Shown: in pieces, positions 8,877 through 17,539 of the stretch
How the letters are laid out: each line of letters starts with the position of its first letter
Numbering within the stretch: the first letter of the stretch is position 1
Assembly (NCBI GenBank): GCA_002356515.1
Contig: AP017605.1
Location: 2,790,001 to 2,854,000 of the forward strand
Origin: Mesorhizobium loti
Lineage (GTDB): Bacteria; Pseudomonadota; Alphaproteobacteria; Rhizobiales; Rhizobiaceae
Direction of reading: 5' to 3'
DNA length: 64,000 nt
The notes under the pieces: generated by a model
Told to the model about the DNA's origin: nothing
The model's database searches: none
The model's input: the letters and a program-made list of their open reading frames with translations, nothing else
Program-made: the position numbers and the translations under genes

Positions 8877-10262
8877 TCAGTGGCCCGTGATGCTGTCGGC
8901 GAGCGCGGCCAGTTTCGATGTATGAGCAAGCCCGGCGGCCTCGCGCCCGTCAGCGATGCGATAAAGCTGGTACATCGAATGCACGCCGAGCCACCGGAAC
9001 GGCTCCGGCTCCCATGGCCTGACCTTGCGGTTGACCCAGGGCAGGCGCGTCAACTCCGTGTCCTGGCCAAGGATCAGGTCGGCAAGCGTGCGCCCGGAAA
9101 GATTGGAGCTCGACACGCCAAGCCCGACATAGCCGCCGGCCCAGCCGATGCGGGTCGCGGGATCGAGCCCGACCGTGGTGCACCAGTCGCGCGGCACGCC
9201 GAGCACGCCGCACCAGGCATGCTCGATGCGGCAGTTCGCCGTCTGCGGCAGCAGCGTCGTCAGGATCTGATGCAGCTGGTCGATCGTCGCCTGCTGCGTC
9301 TGCCCATTGACGTCGGTGCGCGAGCCGTAGCGATAGGGCACGCCGCGCCCACCCATGGTGATGCGCCCCTCGCGCGTGCGCTGGGCATAGCAATAGGCGT
9401 GGGCGGCGTTGCCGAGAAGCTCGTGACCCTCCCAGCCGATCTGGCGCCAAAGCGCCTCCGACAGCGGCTCGGTGACGATCTGCGCGCTGTTGAGCGCCAG
9501 CCAGGTCCGTTCCTCGCCGGGGATGCCTGCTGTAAAACCCTCCGTCGCGCGGATGATGGTTTCCGCCCGCACCATGCCGCGGTCGGTGGTCACGCTGCCC
9601 TTGGCGATGGCCGTCACCGTCGTCTGTTCGTAGATCGGCACGCCCAGCCGTTCGACGGCGGCGGCAAGCCCGCGCACCAGCTTGGCCGGCTGCACCCGCG
9701 CCTGGCCGTGGACGACGAAGCCGCCCATGACATTGCGGATGTTGATGCGCGCCCGCGTCGCCGCTTGATCCAGCATTTCGACGCGGTCCGGATCGACATC
9801 CCAGGCGCGGATCGTTTCGCACTCTTCGCGCGCGCGTTCGAGCTGCGCCGGGTTGGTGGCCACCGTCAGATTGTCGACGCGGCGGATATCGGCATCGATC
9901 CCCTCCTCTGTCGCCACCCGGATCACCTCGTCGACGCAGCCCGCCATCGCCGCCTGCATGGCGCTGACACCTTGCCGGGTCGAGGTCTTGAGATATTTTT
10001 CACGCGACCACGAGAACCCACCCGACAGCCAGCCGCCATTGCGGCCCGAAGCGCCGAAGCCGGCAAACTTTCGCTCGATCAGCGCGATGCGCAGCGAGGG
10101 CCTTGCCTTCTTCAGATAATAGGCGGTCCACAGCCCGGTATAGCCGGCGCCGACGATCGCGACATCGACCTCGATATCGCCTGATAAGGGCGGCCGGGGC
10201 GTGGGAACCCCTCCTATATCCGCATACCAGAACGATATGTCGCCGTTGCGCTTGGCTTGCAT
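8877..10262 (-). CDS. FAD-dependent amine oxidase, PuuB-like
   Basis: Oxidoreductase of the DAO family, 461 residues. The N-terminus has the dinucleotide-binding motif VAIVGAGYTGLWTAYYL (about 31-47) and a further RNGGW segment; the C-terminal half has GVLGVPRDWCTTVGL and GWAGGYVGLGVS. This arrangement matches gamma-glutamylputrescine oxidases and related amine oxidases. It is 27 bases downstream of a PotA-like ATPase gene in a same-strand operon with a complete polyamine-type importer, so the likely substrate is an imported polyamine or gamma-glutamyl derivative. The exact substrate cannot be read from sequence. Confidence 0.8.
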   Translation of the reverse strand: MQAKRNGDISFWYADIGGVPTPRPPLSGDIEVDVAIVGAGYTGLWTAYYLKKARPSLRIALIERKFAGFGASGRNGGWLSGGFSWSREKYLKTSTRQGVSAMQAAMAGCVDEVIRVATEEGIDADIRRVDNLTVATNPAQLERAREECETIRAWDVDPDRVEMLDQAATRARINIRNVMGGFVVHGQARVQPAKLVRGLAAAVERLGVPIYEQTTVTAIAKGSVTTDRGMVRAETIIRATEGFTAGIPGEERTWLALNSAQIVTEPLSEALWRQIGWEGHELLGNAAHAYCYAQRTREGRITMGGRGVPYRYGSRTDVNGQTQQATIDQLHQILTTLLPQTANCRIEHAWCGVLGVPRDWCTTVGLDPATRIGWAGGYVGLGVSSSNLSGRTLADLILGQDTELTRLPWVNRKVRPWEPEPFRWLGVHSMYQLYRIADGREAAGLAHTSKLAALADSITGH

Positions 10263-10289
10263 GGGGTGACTTTCAGATGGGGAGCGGGA

Positions 10290-11405
10290 TCAGGTGAGCG
10301 TGGTGTCGGCGGTGCTGTCGTCGGCCAGCAGCTTGGCGTCGGCGCCGTGAAAGCAAAGCTCCACTGGTTCGCCCAGGCCAAAACTTTCGCCGGTCAGCGG
10401 TGAGCGCACGATTGCGGCGGAGCCATCGGCCAACTTCACTTCATATTTCGATTCCGAGCCGAGATAGATGGCCTCGGCGATCGTCCCCGACAGACGGTTG
10501 GCGCCATCGGCAGCATTTTGGCCGGGTCGGCGGATGGCGAGCTTTTCGGGACGCAGCAGCATCACCGGCCTGGCATCCCCGTTGATGCGCGTCGATGCCG
10601 TTACCGTCTCGCCGGCTATGGTCAGCGCGGTGCTTGTGCCATCGCTTCGCGCCTCGCCACGCAACACGGTGGAGTCGCCGATGAAGCGGCCGACGAACAG
10701 CGTCGCCGGTTCGTCATAGAGCTGGCGACCGGTGCCGACCTGCTCGATGCGCCCGCGATTGAACACGGCGATGCGGTCCGACAGCACCAGCGCCTCCTCC
10801 TGGTCGTGTGTCACATAGACGAAGGTGGTGCCGAGCTCGCGGTGGATGCGCTTGATCTCGAGCTGCAGCCATTCGCGCAGCTTCTTGTCGAGCGCGCCGA
10901 GCGGCTCGTCCATCAATAGCAGCGGCGGGTCGAAGACGATGGCGCGGGCCAGCGCCACCCGCTGCTGCTGGCCGCCCGACAGCTCGCTGGGATAGCGATG
11001 CGCGAAGTCGCCGATCTTGACCATGTCGAGCGCTCTGGCCACGCGCGCTTGCCGTGTGGCCTGGTCGACGCCGCGCAGCGTCAGCGGATAGGCGACGTTG
11101 CGGCCGACGCTCATATGCGGGAACAGCGCATAATGCTGGAACACCACGCCGATGTTGCGCTTGTGCGCCGGCACGCCGACGACGCTTTTCTCGCCGACCA
11201 GCAGGCTGCCGCTGGTTACGTCGGTGAAGCCGGCAATCACGTTGAGCGTCGTCGTCTTGCCCGAGCCGCTGGGGCCAAGCAGCGTCATGAACTCGCCGGG
11301 CTCGATGCGCAGCGACACACCGTCCAGCGCCTTGAACGTTCCATAGGCCTTGCTGACGGTGGCGAGGTCGATCGCGGCGCCCCGATTTTCCGCTCTCGGG
11401 TTCAT
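10290..11405 (-). CDS. potA: Polyamine-type ABC transporter ATP-binding protein
   Basis: ATPase of a PotABCD-like importer, 371 residues. Walker A GPSGSGKTTT (44-53), Q-loop VFQHYALFP, signature LSGGQQQRVALARAI, Walker B LLLMDEPLGALD and the switch His in TFVYVTHDQEEAL are all present. A C-terminal TOBE region (about 240-360) follows. The ATG overlaps the stop of the upstream permease gene (ATGA), indicating coupled translation. Family members import putrescine, spermidine, opines or related amines; the adjacent PuuB-like oxidase supports an amine. Confidence 0.88.
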   Translation of the reverse strand: MNPRAENRGAAIDLATVSKAYGTFKALDGVSLRIEPGEFMTLLGPSGSGKTTTLNVIAGFTDVTSGSLLVGEKSVVGVPAHKRNIGVVFQHYALFPHMSVGRNVAYPLTLRGVDQATRQARVARALDMVKIGDFAHRYPSELSGGQQQRVALARAIVFDPPLLLMDEPLGALDKKLREWLQLEIKRIHRELGTTFVYVTHDQEEALVLSDRIAVFNRGRIEQVGTGRQLYDEPATLFVGRFIGDSTVLRGEARSDGTSTALTIAGETVTASTRINGDARPVMLLRPEKLAIRRPGQNAADGANRLSGTIAEAIYLGSESKYEVKLADGSAAIVRSPLTGESFGLGEPVELCFHGADAKLLADDSTADTTLT

Positions 11406-12199
11406 AGGCGTCCTTTCCGCTCGCGACCAAGGAGAAGCATGCCGCCGCCGATCAGGAGTGTCGTGGCGAACAACAAGATGGTGCCGACCGCGGCCACCGT
11501 CGGATCGGCATCGCGCGTGATCGAGGAGAATATCTGCACGGGCAAGGTCTTGAGGTAGGGGTTGGTGATGAACAGCGACACGACGATCTCGTCGAAAGAG
11601 GTGGCGAAGGCGAAGAGCAGGCCGGACAGGATGCCCGGCAGGATCAGCGGCAGCGTCACCGTGCGGAACGCGGTCAGCGCTCCCGCGCCTAGGCTCGCCG
11701 CCGCCGTCTCGAGGCGCCTGTCGAACACTTCGAGGCTGGCGGAGACCGCGATCAGCACGAAGGGCAGTGCCAGGATGGTGTGGGCGAGCACGAAGCCCAG
11801 CAGCGTGCCGACCAGGTGGGTATCGAGATAGACGGCATAGATGCCGATGGCCAGCACCACGCCCGGCACCACCATCGGCGTCAGCATCAGCATCCGCAAC
11901 AGATTGGCCGGCCCAGCCTTCATGCGGTCAAGGCCGAAGGCCGCGAGCGTGCCGAGCACCGTCGCCAGCACCGCCACCACCGAGGCGACCTTCAGCGAGT
12001 TGAGGAAGCTCGACGACCAGTCCGGATTGGTGAAGAAGTTCTGGTACCACTGCCAGGAGAAGCCTTGCGGCGGAAAGGCGAGCGACTTGTTCTCGTTGAA
12101 CGACATCGGCACGACAACCAGCGTCGGCGCCACCAGCCATATCGCCACCAGCAGGCAGACGAGGCCGAGGATCACGCGGGTGAGCGGCTTGATCTCCAT
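11402..12199 (-). CDS. potC: Polyamine-type ABC transporter permease, PotC-like
   Basis: Inner-membrane permease, 265 residues with about six helices. The EAA loop is visible as ETAAASLGAGALTAFRTVTLPLILPGILSG (about 157-186). The ATG at 12199 is chosen because it overlaps the stop of the preceding permease (TAATG) and is followed by a hydrophobic helix, MEIKPLTRVILGLVCLL; a longer reading would lie inside that gene. It pairs with the PotB-like permease upstream. Confidence 0.87.
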   Translation of the reverse strand: MEIKPLTRVILGLVCLLVAIWLVAPTLVVVPMSFNENKSLAFPPQGFSWQWYQNFFTNPDWSSSFLNSLKVASVVAVLATVLGTLAAFGLDRMKAGPANLLRMLMLTPMVVPGVVLAIGIYAVYLDTHLVGTLLGFVLAHTILALPFVLIAVSASLEVFDRRLETAAASLGAGALTAFRTVTLPLILPGILSGLLFAFATSFDEIVVSLFITNPYLKTLPVQIFSSITRDADPTVAAVGTILLFATTLLIGGGMLLLGRERKGRL

Positions 12200-13071
12200 T
12201 AGCGCCGCCCCGCTTCCCGGTACCGCGAACGCATCACGGGTGCTGCAAGCGCCAGAAGCACAAAGGTGGTGACGAGCAGCACCACGCCCATGGCACCGCC
12301 GCGACCCCATTGCAGCAGGCTGAGCACCTGCGTCTGCACCAGCGTCGACAACATGGTCGAGCGCGGTCCGCCGAGCAGCGCCGGCGTGATGTAGAAGCCC
12401 AGCGCCAGGATGAAGACGATGATGGCGCCGGCATAGACGCCGGGCAGCGACAGCGGCAGGTAGACGGTGAAGAACGCGCGCGAAGGTCGTGCACCCAGGC
12501 TTTGCGCAGCCCGCATCAGCCTGAGGTCGATGCCCTTCATCACTGAATAGAGCGGCAGGATCATGAAAGGCAGAAGCACCTGCGCCATGCCGATCACCAC
12601 CCCGGTCTGGGTCCGGATCAGCCTTATGCGGTCAAAACCGGCCGACCTCAGCAGCGAATTGATGACGCCTGAATCCTGCAGCAGGATCACCCAGGACAGC
12701 GTGCGCACCACTCCGCTCACCCAGAACGGGATGAGCACGCAAAGCACCAGGACGAGCCGCACGCGCGGCCCGACGGCGGTCATCAGATAGGCATAGGGAT
12801 AAGCGCAGATCACGCAAACGATCGTCACCCAGGCCGAGATGGTGAAAGTGCGCTGCAGTACCGTGAGATTGATGGGCGCGCCGAAGAACCAGACGTAGTT
12901 CTGCACGCCCCATTCCGGCTCCGACAGACTGCGCACAACGATGGTGAACAGCGGATAGCCGATCACCGAGATAAGCAGGATCAGCGCCGGCGCCGTGAGC
13001 GCGAACGGCCGCCATGCCCGTCCCGGCCGCACATCGGCGGCGGGTTGGAGTGGAAGCTCAGACGCGCTCAC
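12199..13071 (-). CDS. potB: Polyamine-type ABC transporter permease, PotB-like
   Basis: First permease of the importer, 290 residues, starting at GTG 13071 with GAGG upstream. Hydrophobic helices begin at FALTAPALILLISVIGYPLF (about 23-42); the EAA loop reads LMRAAQSLGARPSRAFFTVYLPLSLPGV (about 188-215). It lies 22 bases after the substrate-binding protein gene and overlaps potC by one base, completing the order binding protein-PotB-PotC-PotA. Confidence 0.87.
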   Translation of the reverse strand: MSASELPLQPAADVRPGRAWRPFALTAPALILLISVIGYPLFTIVVRSLSEPEWGVQNYVWFFGAPINLTVLQRTFTISAWVTIVCVICAYPYAYLMTAVGPRVRLVLVLCVLIPFWVSGVVRTLSWVILLQDSGVINSLLRSAGFDRIRLIRTQTGVVIGMAQVLLPFMILPLYSVMKGIDLRLMRAAQSLGARPSRAFFTVYLPLSLPGVYAGAIIVFILALGFYITPALLGGPRSTMLSTLVQTQVLSLLQWGRGGAMGVVLLVTTFVLLALAAPVMRSRYREAGRR

Positions 13072-13093
13072 GATCTGCCTCTCATTCGCTGGT

Positions 13094-14170
13094 TCAGTTG
13101 CCGGCCATCAGCGCCGACCACTTCTCCTGCGCCACCGCGAAGTTCGGGACCCAGAACTTGAAGTTCTGCTTGTAGCCCTGCTTCTGGCGATCCGGCGTGT
13201 TGGTCAGGAAGGCGGCGACGGAAGCGTCGACCTTGGGCTGCGCGTCGCTGTTGATCGGCGTGTAGGAGGTCTTCTCCGCCAGGATTTCCTGCGACTGCTT
13301 GCCGAGATAGGCATTGAGCAGCGCGTAGGATGCGTCCGTATCCTTGACGCCGACCGGGATCGTCATCTGGTCCATCACCACCAGCCAATCCTGCCAGGCC
13401 GGCGCATATTTGGCGCCGTTCTTGACCGCGGTCATGGCACGGCCGGTCCACATCATCAGCATGTCGGCTTCGCCCGATTCCGCCAGCTGCTGCGATTCAG
13501 CACCTGTCTTCCAGAAGATGGTATCGGGGCCGAGCTTGCGGACCACATCGATGGCCTTGTCGATATCGGCCACCGTCATCGCCTTCGGGTCGCCGCCGGC
13601 AACCTTGAGCGCCTGTTCGAGCAAGCCGCCCGTCGGGCTGCCGGAGCCGTCGATTCCGCGCACGCCCGGGAACTTTGCCGTGTCGAAGAAGTCGGCCCAG
13701 CTCTTGGGCGGATTATCCTTATACTTCTCCTTGTTGTACATCAGCACGACGCCGTAGTTCATCGCCGGCACCGAGCATTCGCCGACCTGGCCTTCCGGGA
13801 TTTTCGAGACGTCGAGCTTCGTCAGATCCAGCTTCTGGAACAGCTTGCCGCAATAGACGTAAGGCGGCAGGTCGTCGGTATCGACGACGTCCCAAGTGAC
13901 ATTACCGGACTCGACCTGCGCCTGCAGCTTGGCGATCTCGGTCGGTCCGTCATTGAGCAGCTTGACGCCGGATTTGTCGACGAACTCCTTCAGCGCCGCA
14001 GCCTGGCCGTCCTGGTAGATGCCGCCATAGGAGACGAACGTCAGCGTCTTGCCCTTGAGCGAACCTTCCTTCACCGCGCCGGCGACCGGCTTCTCCTGCG
14101 CCATCGCGGCGGTGCCCAGAAGACCAAGCACCATCACCGCGCCAAGCGCCAGACATCTCGATTTCAGCAT
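13094..14170 (-). CDS. potD: Periplasmic polyamine-type binding protein, PotD-like
   Basis: Substrate-binding protein of the importer, 358 residues. The ATG at 14170 has GGGAG ten bases upstream and starts a signal peptide (MLKSRCLALGAVMVLGLLG, cleavage after AMA-Q). Another ATG at 14179 would place the ribosome site one base away. The mature part has TLTFVSYGGIYQDGQAAAL and later WDVVDTDDLPPYVYCG and DMLMMWTGRAMTA, the pattern of the PotD/PotF group. It sits 41 bases after the XRE-cupin regulator. Confidence 0.86.
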   Translation of the reverse strand: MLKSRCLALGAVMVLGLLGTAAMAQEKPVAGAVKEGSLKGKTLTFVSYGGIYQDGQAAALKEFVDKSGVKLLNDGPTEIAKLQAQVESGNVTWDVVDTDDLPPYVYCGKLFQKLDLTKLDVSKIPEGQVGECSVPAMNYGVVLMYNKEKYKDNPPKSWADFFDTAKFPGVRGIDGSGSPTGGLLEQALKVAGGDPKAMTVADIDKAIDVVRKLGPDTIFWKTGAESQQLAESGEADMLMMWTGRAMTAVKNGAKYAPAWQDWLVVMDQMTIPVGVKDTDASYALLNAYLGKQSQEILAEKTSYTPINSDAQPKVDASVAAFLTNTPDRQKQGYKQNFKFWVPNFAVAQEKWSALMAGN

Positions 14171-14211
14171 GATTGTCATTCTCCCATTACTGCCCGCGTT
14201 TTGGATAGGAC

Positions 14212-14871
14212 CTACCTGGCCGCGAGCGGTTTCCAGGCCGTGTATTGATCGAGCTCGGCGCGCACCGAGGTCGGCGGCGCGATGATCCACATCACTTCGG
14301 CTCGGCCACTGCCGATGTTCTCTGAGCGATGCGGTGTCGAGGTCGTGTATTCGATGCTGTCGCCCTCTTCGAGCACGTGGCGCGCCTCGCCGAGCGAGAC
14401 CTCGACGATCCCGCGCAGCACGACGAGCATCTCGTGCGCGTCGCCATGGGTGTAGCGATCGGGCCCGGTCGAGCCGCCAATGTCGAATTCCCCGACATAG
14501 ACTTCCATGTCGCTCAGCGGCGGCCGTGACAACAGCATCTTGCGGCAGCCGTCGCTGGGCGGCAGGCTCGGCCGCTCGCTTCGCCTCAGGACGCCATGGT
14601 TTTGTGCCGTGCTTTCCTCGAACAGCATGGCGACGCTGACGCCGAGCGCCGAAGCCATCTGGTTGAGCGAGGCGGTGCTGGCCCCGGTCAGGCCGCGTTC
14701 GAGCTGGCTGATGAAACTGGCGCTCGTCCCGGTCGCCTCCGCAAGCTCCCGCAAGGACAGCCTACGGGCGAGGCGAAGGCTTTTGAGGCGCATGCCCAGC
14801 ACCTGATGGGCATGCGTCGCGGCCGGTGCGTCGACCGTCTTTATCGAAGCCTTGTCGGACCGCCTGCGCAT
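14212..14871 (-). CDS. XRE-family regulator with C-terminal cupin, PuuR-like
   Basis: Predicted repressor of the operon it heads, 219 residues. An N-terminal helix-turn-helix (about 27-85, RRLSLRELAEATGTSASFISQLERG) is joined to a cupin domain (about 120-205, with DRYTHGDAHEMLVVLRGIVEV and LEEGDSIEYTTSTPHR). This is the architecture of PuuR, which senses putrescine. It is the first gene before the importer, and a perfect palindrome lies between the -35 and -10 boxes of its promoter. Autorepression relieved by a polyamine is the natural inference. Confidence 0.85.
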   Translation of the reverse strand: MRRRSDKASIKTVDAPAATHAHQVLGMRLKSLRLARRLSLRELAEATGTSASFISQLERGLTGASTASLNQMASALGVSVAMLFEESTAQNHGVLRRSERPSLPPSDGCRKMLLSRPPLSDMEVYVGEFDIGGSTGPDRYTHGDAHEMLVVLRGIVEVSLGEARHVLEEGDSIEYTTSTPHRSENIGSGRAEVMWIIAPPTSVRAELDQYTAWKPLAAR

Positions 14872-14896
14872 GCCGTCTCCTCACCGCACTTAACAC

Positions 14897-14925
14897 TATG
14901 TACAGTACCACTGTACACTTGGCAA
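14897..14925 (-). promoter_or_regulatory. Promoter with embedded operator palindrome for the polyamine operon
   Basis: On the minus strand a -35 box TTGCCA (14925-14920) and a weak -10 TACATA (14902-14897) are separated by 17 bases. The perfect inverted repeat TGTACAGT-N3-ACTGTACA occupies 14899-14917, so it fills the spacer and reaches into the -10. The -10 box is 26 bases upstream of the regulator ATG. A repressor bound here would exclude RNA polymerase. The regulator at 14212-14871 is the obvious ligand; promoter and operator roles are inferred. Confidence 0.65.
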
Positions 14926-15043
14926 GCCGCGCACGGCGCCAGGAGCGCGCCAATACCCGGGCGGCTTGCTCAAATCGGAGGGTGTGTCCATGGGAGCAGG
15001 CCGTACCTGCCGGTCGACAAGGGAACGTGGAGAAGAATCCCCT

Positions 15044-16825
15044 CTACCCCTCGCCCGACAGGTCCCGGCGCGCCTTTTCGAGCTCCTCGGCATAGCGCCG
15101 CATCAAGTGCCCCTCGGTTAGCAGACCGAGCACGATGTGATCGGTGAAATCCTCGACGACCGCCAGTTCCTCGGCGCCGGCGCGCTGGAACGTCTCGGCG
15201 GCGGCCTGCACGTTCATGCTGGGCACCAGGACGGCATCCTTGTACTGGGCCAGATCGCGCACCGGCACCTCATCACCGGCGGGATCGCTGTGCAGTTCGG
15301 CCACGATCAGCACGCCGACATATTCATCGCCCGGGTCGACGGCGATGACACGCTGGGCGGAGCCGAGCGGGATCTGCTTGCGGAAATCCGCCAGCGTCGT
15401 CGAGGCATCGATGGTCTTGATGTCCTTGCGCATCATCGAGCCGACGGTGAGGCTGCGCATCCAGCCGACATCGTGGGCGCTGCGGATCGTCTCGCCGCGC
15501 AGATGGAAGCGCCAGGTCGAGAACGAATAGCCGAAGGTTTCGCGCACCAGGATCGCCGCCATGATCGAGGCGGCCAGCACGACGCCGGTGAGCGTTAGGT
15601 CGCGGGTCGATTCCAGCGCCAGGAATGTCATGGTCAGCGGACCGCCGACGACACCGACGGCAAGCGAGGTCATGCCGACGACGGCGGCGACGGAGGGGTC
15701 GATGCCGGTCGCCGGCGAGACCAGCGCCATCACGCCGGCGAACGCCTTGCCGAGCAGCGCGCCGAGGAACAGCGACGCGAAGAACAGGCCGCCGCGAAAG
15801 CCCGAGCCCAGCGAGATGGCTGATGCCGCGAGCTTGAGCACGAAGACGCTCGCCACCACGGTCAAACCATAGTTCATGGCGAATTCGCGGTGCAGCGCGC
15901 CATGGCCGCTGGACAGGACCTGCGGCGTGATCAGCCCCAGCAGGCCGACGATGACGCCGCCAATGACGGGGCGCAGCGAGGCATCGACCGAGAGCCTGTT
16001 GAAACCACGTTCGATCAGCGTCACCAGCTGCATGATGGCAATCGAGGCGGCGCCGCCCAGCAGCCCGAGCAGCAGGAACGGCACGTACTGGCTGGGGGTG
16101 AGTTGCGGCAGCCCTGAAAGCTCGAGCGGAAACGGCACGCCGCCGAACATTTCCGCGGTCAGCGAGGCGCAGATCGCTGCCGTCATGACCGGCGCGACAT
16201 TGGCGACCGAGTAGATGCCGATGACCAGTTCGAAACCGTAGAAGGCACCGGTCAGCGGCGCATCGAATGCGGCGGCGATAGCACCGGCCGCACCGCAGCC
16301 GACCAGGATGCGGACATCATTGCGGCGCAGCCTGAAGATGCGCGCCAGCCGCGATGCCAGGCCGGAGCCGACCTGTGTATAGCCGGCTTCAAGTCCGACC
16401 GAGGCGCCGAAACCGCTGGAGATCATCGTCTGGCCGGCGATGATGAATGTGTCGGTCAGCGACATGCGCCCGCCATAGAGCGCATTGGCTTCGATCGGAT
16501 CGACCGGGGTGCGGAATTTACGCAACCGCAGCCAGATCACGCTGAGCCCGAGCAAGGCGCCGCCGACCGCCGGTATCAGCGCCTGCACCGGATTGGCGAG
16601 CGAGAACATGCCCGACAGCCGGCCGCCGGGCTGAACGCCGAACAGCAGCCCATGCAAATCCTGCACGATCTGGCTCATCGCGGTCACCAGTATGCCCGCC
16701 ATGACGCCGACGACGCCGGCCAGGATGACCACGGCGATGCCGCGCGCCTCGAGCAGAGGAATGGATCTCAGAAGCACCGCGCGCAGCCGGCGGGCGTAGA
16801 CTTGTGGCTGGTTTCTGGAAAGCAC
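15044..16825 (-). CDS. ClC-family channel/antiporter with C-terminal CBS domains
   Basis: Membrane anion transporter of the ClC fold, 593 residues. About ten or more hydrophobic segments span 30-440. The E-containing filter segment reads GFGASVGLEAGYTQVGSG instead of the usual GREGP, and the segment GFRGGLFFASLFLGALLG replaces GGIFAPMLALGTLLG. The Ser-bearing GSGIP motif is not evident. Residues about 460-580 form a CBS pair (VGSMMRKDIKTIDASTTLADF; LVPSMNVQAAAETFQRAGAEELAVVED). The listed start is a GTG with no clear ribosome site, so the N-terminus is uncertain. Transported ion unknown. Confidence 0.85.
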   Translation of the reverse strand: MLSRNQPQVYARRLRAVLLRSIPLLEARGIAVVILAGVVGVMAGILVTAMSQIVQDLHGLLFGVQPGGRLSGMFSLANPVQALIPAVGGALLGLSVIWLRLRKFRTPVDPIEANALYGGRMSLTDTFIIAGQTMISSGFGASVGLEAGYTQVGSGLASRLARIFRLRRNDVRILVGCGAAGAIAAAFDAPLTGAFYGFELVIGIYSVANVAPVMTAAICASLTAEMFGGVPFPLELSGLPQLTPSQYVPFLLLGLLGGAASIAIMQLVTLIERGFNRLSVDASLRPVIGGVIVGLLGLITPQVLSSGHGALHREFAMNYGLTVVASVFVLKLAASAISLGSGFRGGLFFASLFLGALLGKAFAGVMALVSPATGIDPSVAAVVGMTSLAVGVVGGPLTMTFLALESTRDLTLTGVVLAASIMAAILVRETFGYSFSTWRFHLRGETIRSAHDVGWMRSLTVGSMMRKDIKTIDASTTLADFRKQIPLGSAQRVIAVDPGDEYVGVLIVAELHSDPAGDEVPVRDLAQYKDAVLVPSMNVQAAAETFQRAGAEELAVVEDFTDHIVLGLLTEGHLMRRYAEELEKARRDLSGEG

Positions 16826-16840
16826 CCGGGCGGCTCGGCG
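16751..16840. repeat. Copy A of a diverged direct repeat (ClC 5' end)
   Basis: This 90-base segment at the 5' end of the ClC gene resembles 17433-17524 in the same orientation. Shared blocks include GCACCGCGC, GTAGACTT, GGTTT-TGGAA and GGGCGGCTCGGCG, with a few small gaps. Together the copies bracket the gene for the six-cysteine secreted protein. Confidence 0.6.
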
Positions 16841-17104
16841 ATATCAAAAGGGACGTGAGAAGGCTGATACGCCCAGGGATACTGCATGGCAACCGCGATG
16901 CCGGCTGCCCGATGTGAGGATCGTTGTCGAACGGTTCAGAGGGCTTCTTTCGATCAATCCCCGAGCGTAGAAGGCATAAGTCAGTCGGCCACCCGAAAAT
17001 CGGACGACGGATTCGCAGCCCTTGCTCCAGTTTGCCCGCGCAATCGACGCACCGCATGAAAAGTGGTATTTGGGTCCGTCTCTATTTCCCTCAAGGAGGA
17101 GAAC

Positions 17105-17416
17105 ATGAGTGGGCGGGGGTTCTTTTCGTTAGCTGCTTGCACGATTTTTTTGAGTTCGTCTGCAATGAGCAGCTCAAGCATAGATCTGCCAGTTAAGCAG
17201 GATATTTCATACTCCAGGTCTGTTTTGCTCGGTGGCAATGCGGAACAACAGAGCCGGCCGACGGAAGAATTTCTTCAGCTCGCGCAGCAGGACGTCTGCT
17301 GCCCAGGCGGTTATCCCTGGTACCGTAATTCAACGAATATGTGTTACGGCAGCTACGAAGATTGCCACGATACCGATGGCGGAGGTTGGTCCTGCAGACA
17401 GGTCAATGCCTGCTAG
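17105..17416 (+). CDS. Small secreted protein with six-cysteine C-terminus
   Basis: Not recognised as a known family. The ATG at 17105 follows a near-perfect ribosome site (AAGGAGGAG, 17093-17101). The 103-residue product has a hydrophobic signal-like segment (FFSLAACTIFLSSSAMSSSS, residues 5-24) and a C-terminal part with six Cys: CCPGGYPWYR, then three single Cys in MCYGSYEDCHD and WSCRQ, and a final Cys as last residue. Six cysteines could make three disulfides, fitting an exported mini-domain. It has no operon partner: ClC is on the opposite strand and the next gene converges. A diverged repeat flanks it, suggesting it arrived as a unit. Confidence 0.65.
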   Translation: MSGRGFFSLAACTIFLSSSAMSSSSIDLPVKQDISYSRSVLLGGNAEQQSRPTEEFLQLAQQDVCCPGGYPWYRNSTNMCYGSYEDCHDTDGGGWSCRQVNAC

Positions 17417-17432
17417 GCCTTCTTAGCATTTG

Positions 17433-17524
17433 GAGCGCGGCAGGATCAATCTGATGGGCACCGCGCCAAGTCGGCGGCTGTAGACTTCGCTGTGGTTTGT
17501 GGAAGCACCGGGGCGGCTCGGCGG
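17433..17524. repeat. Copy B of the diverged direct repeat
   Basis: Second copy of the ClC 5'-end repeat, starting 17 bases after the stop of the secreted-protein gene. It no longer encodes a ClC start in any long frame and looks like a remnant. Similarity to 16751-16840 is strongest over the final 60 bases. Confidence 0.6.
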
Positions 17525-17539
17525 CCCCGAAGCCGCTGA

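Noticed and set aside
8778..10184. Plus-strand open frame of about 470 residues opposite the FAD oxidase
   Set aside because: No motif or ribosome site; the minus-strand oxidase has a perfect FAD-binding start and operon context.
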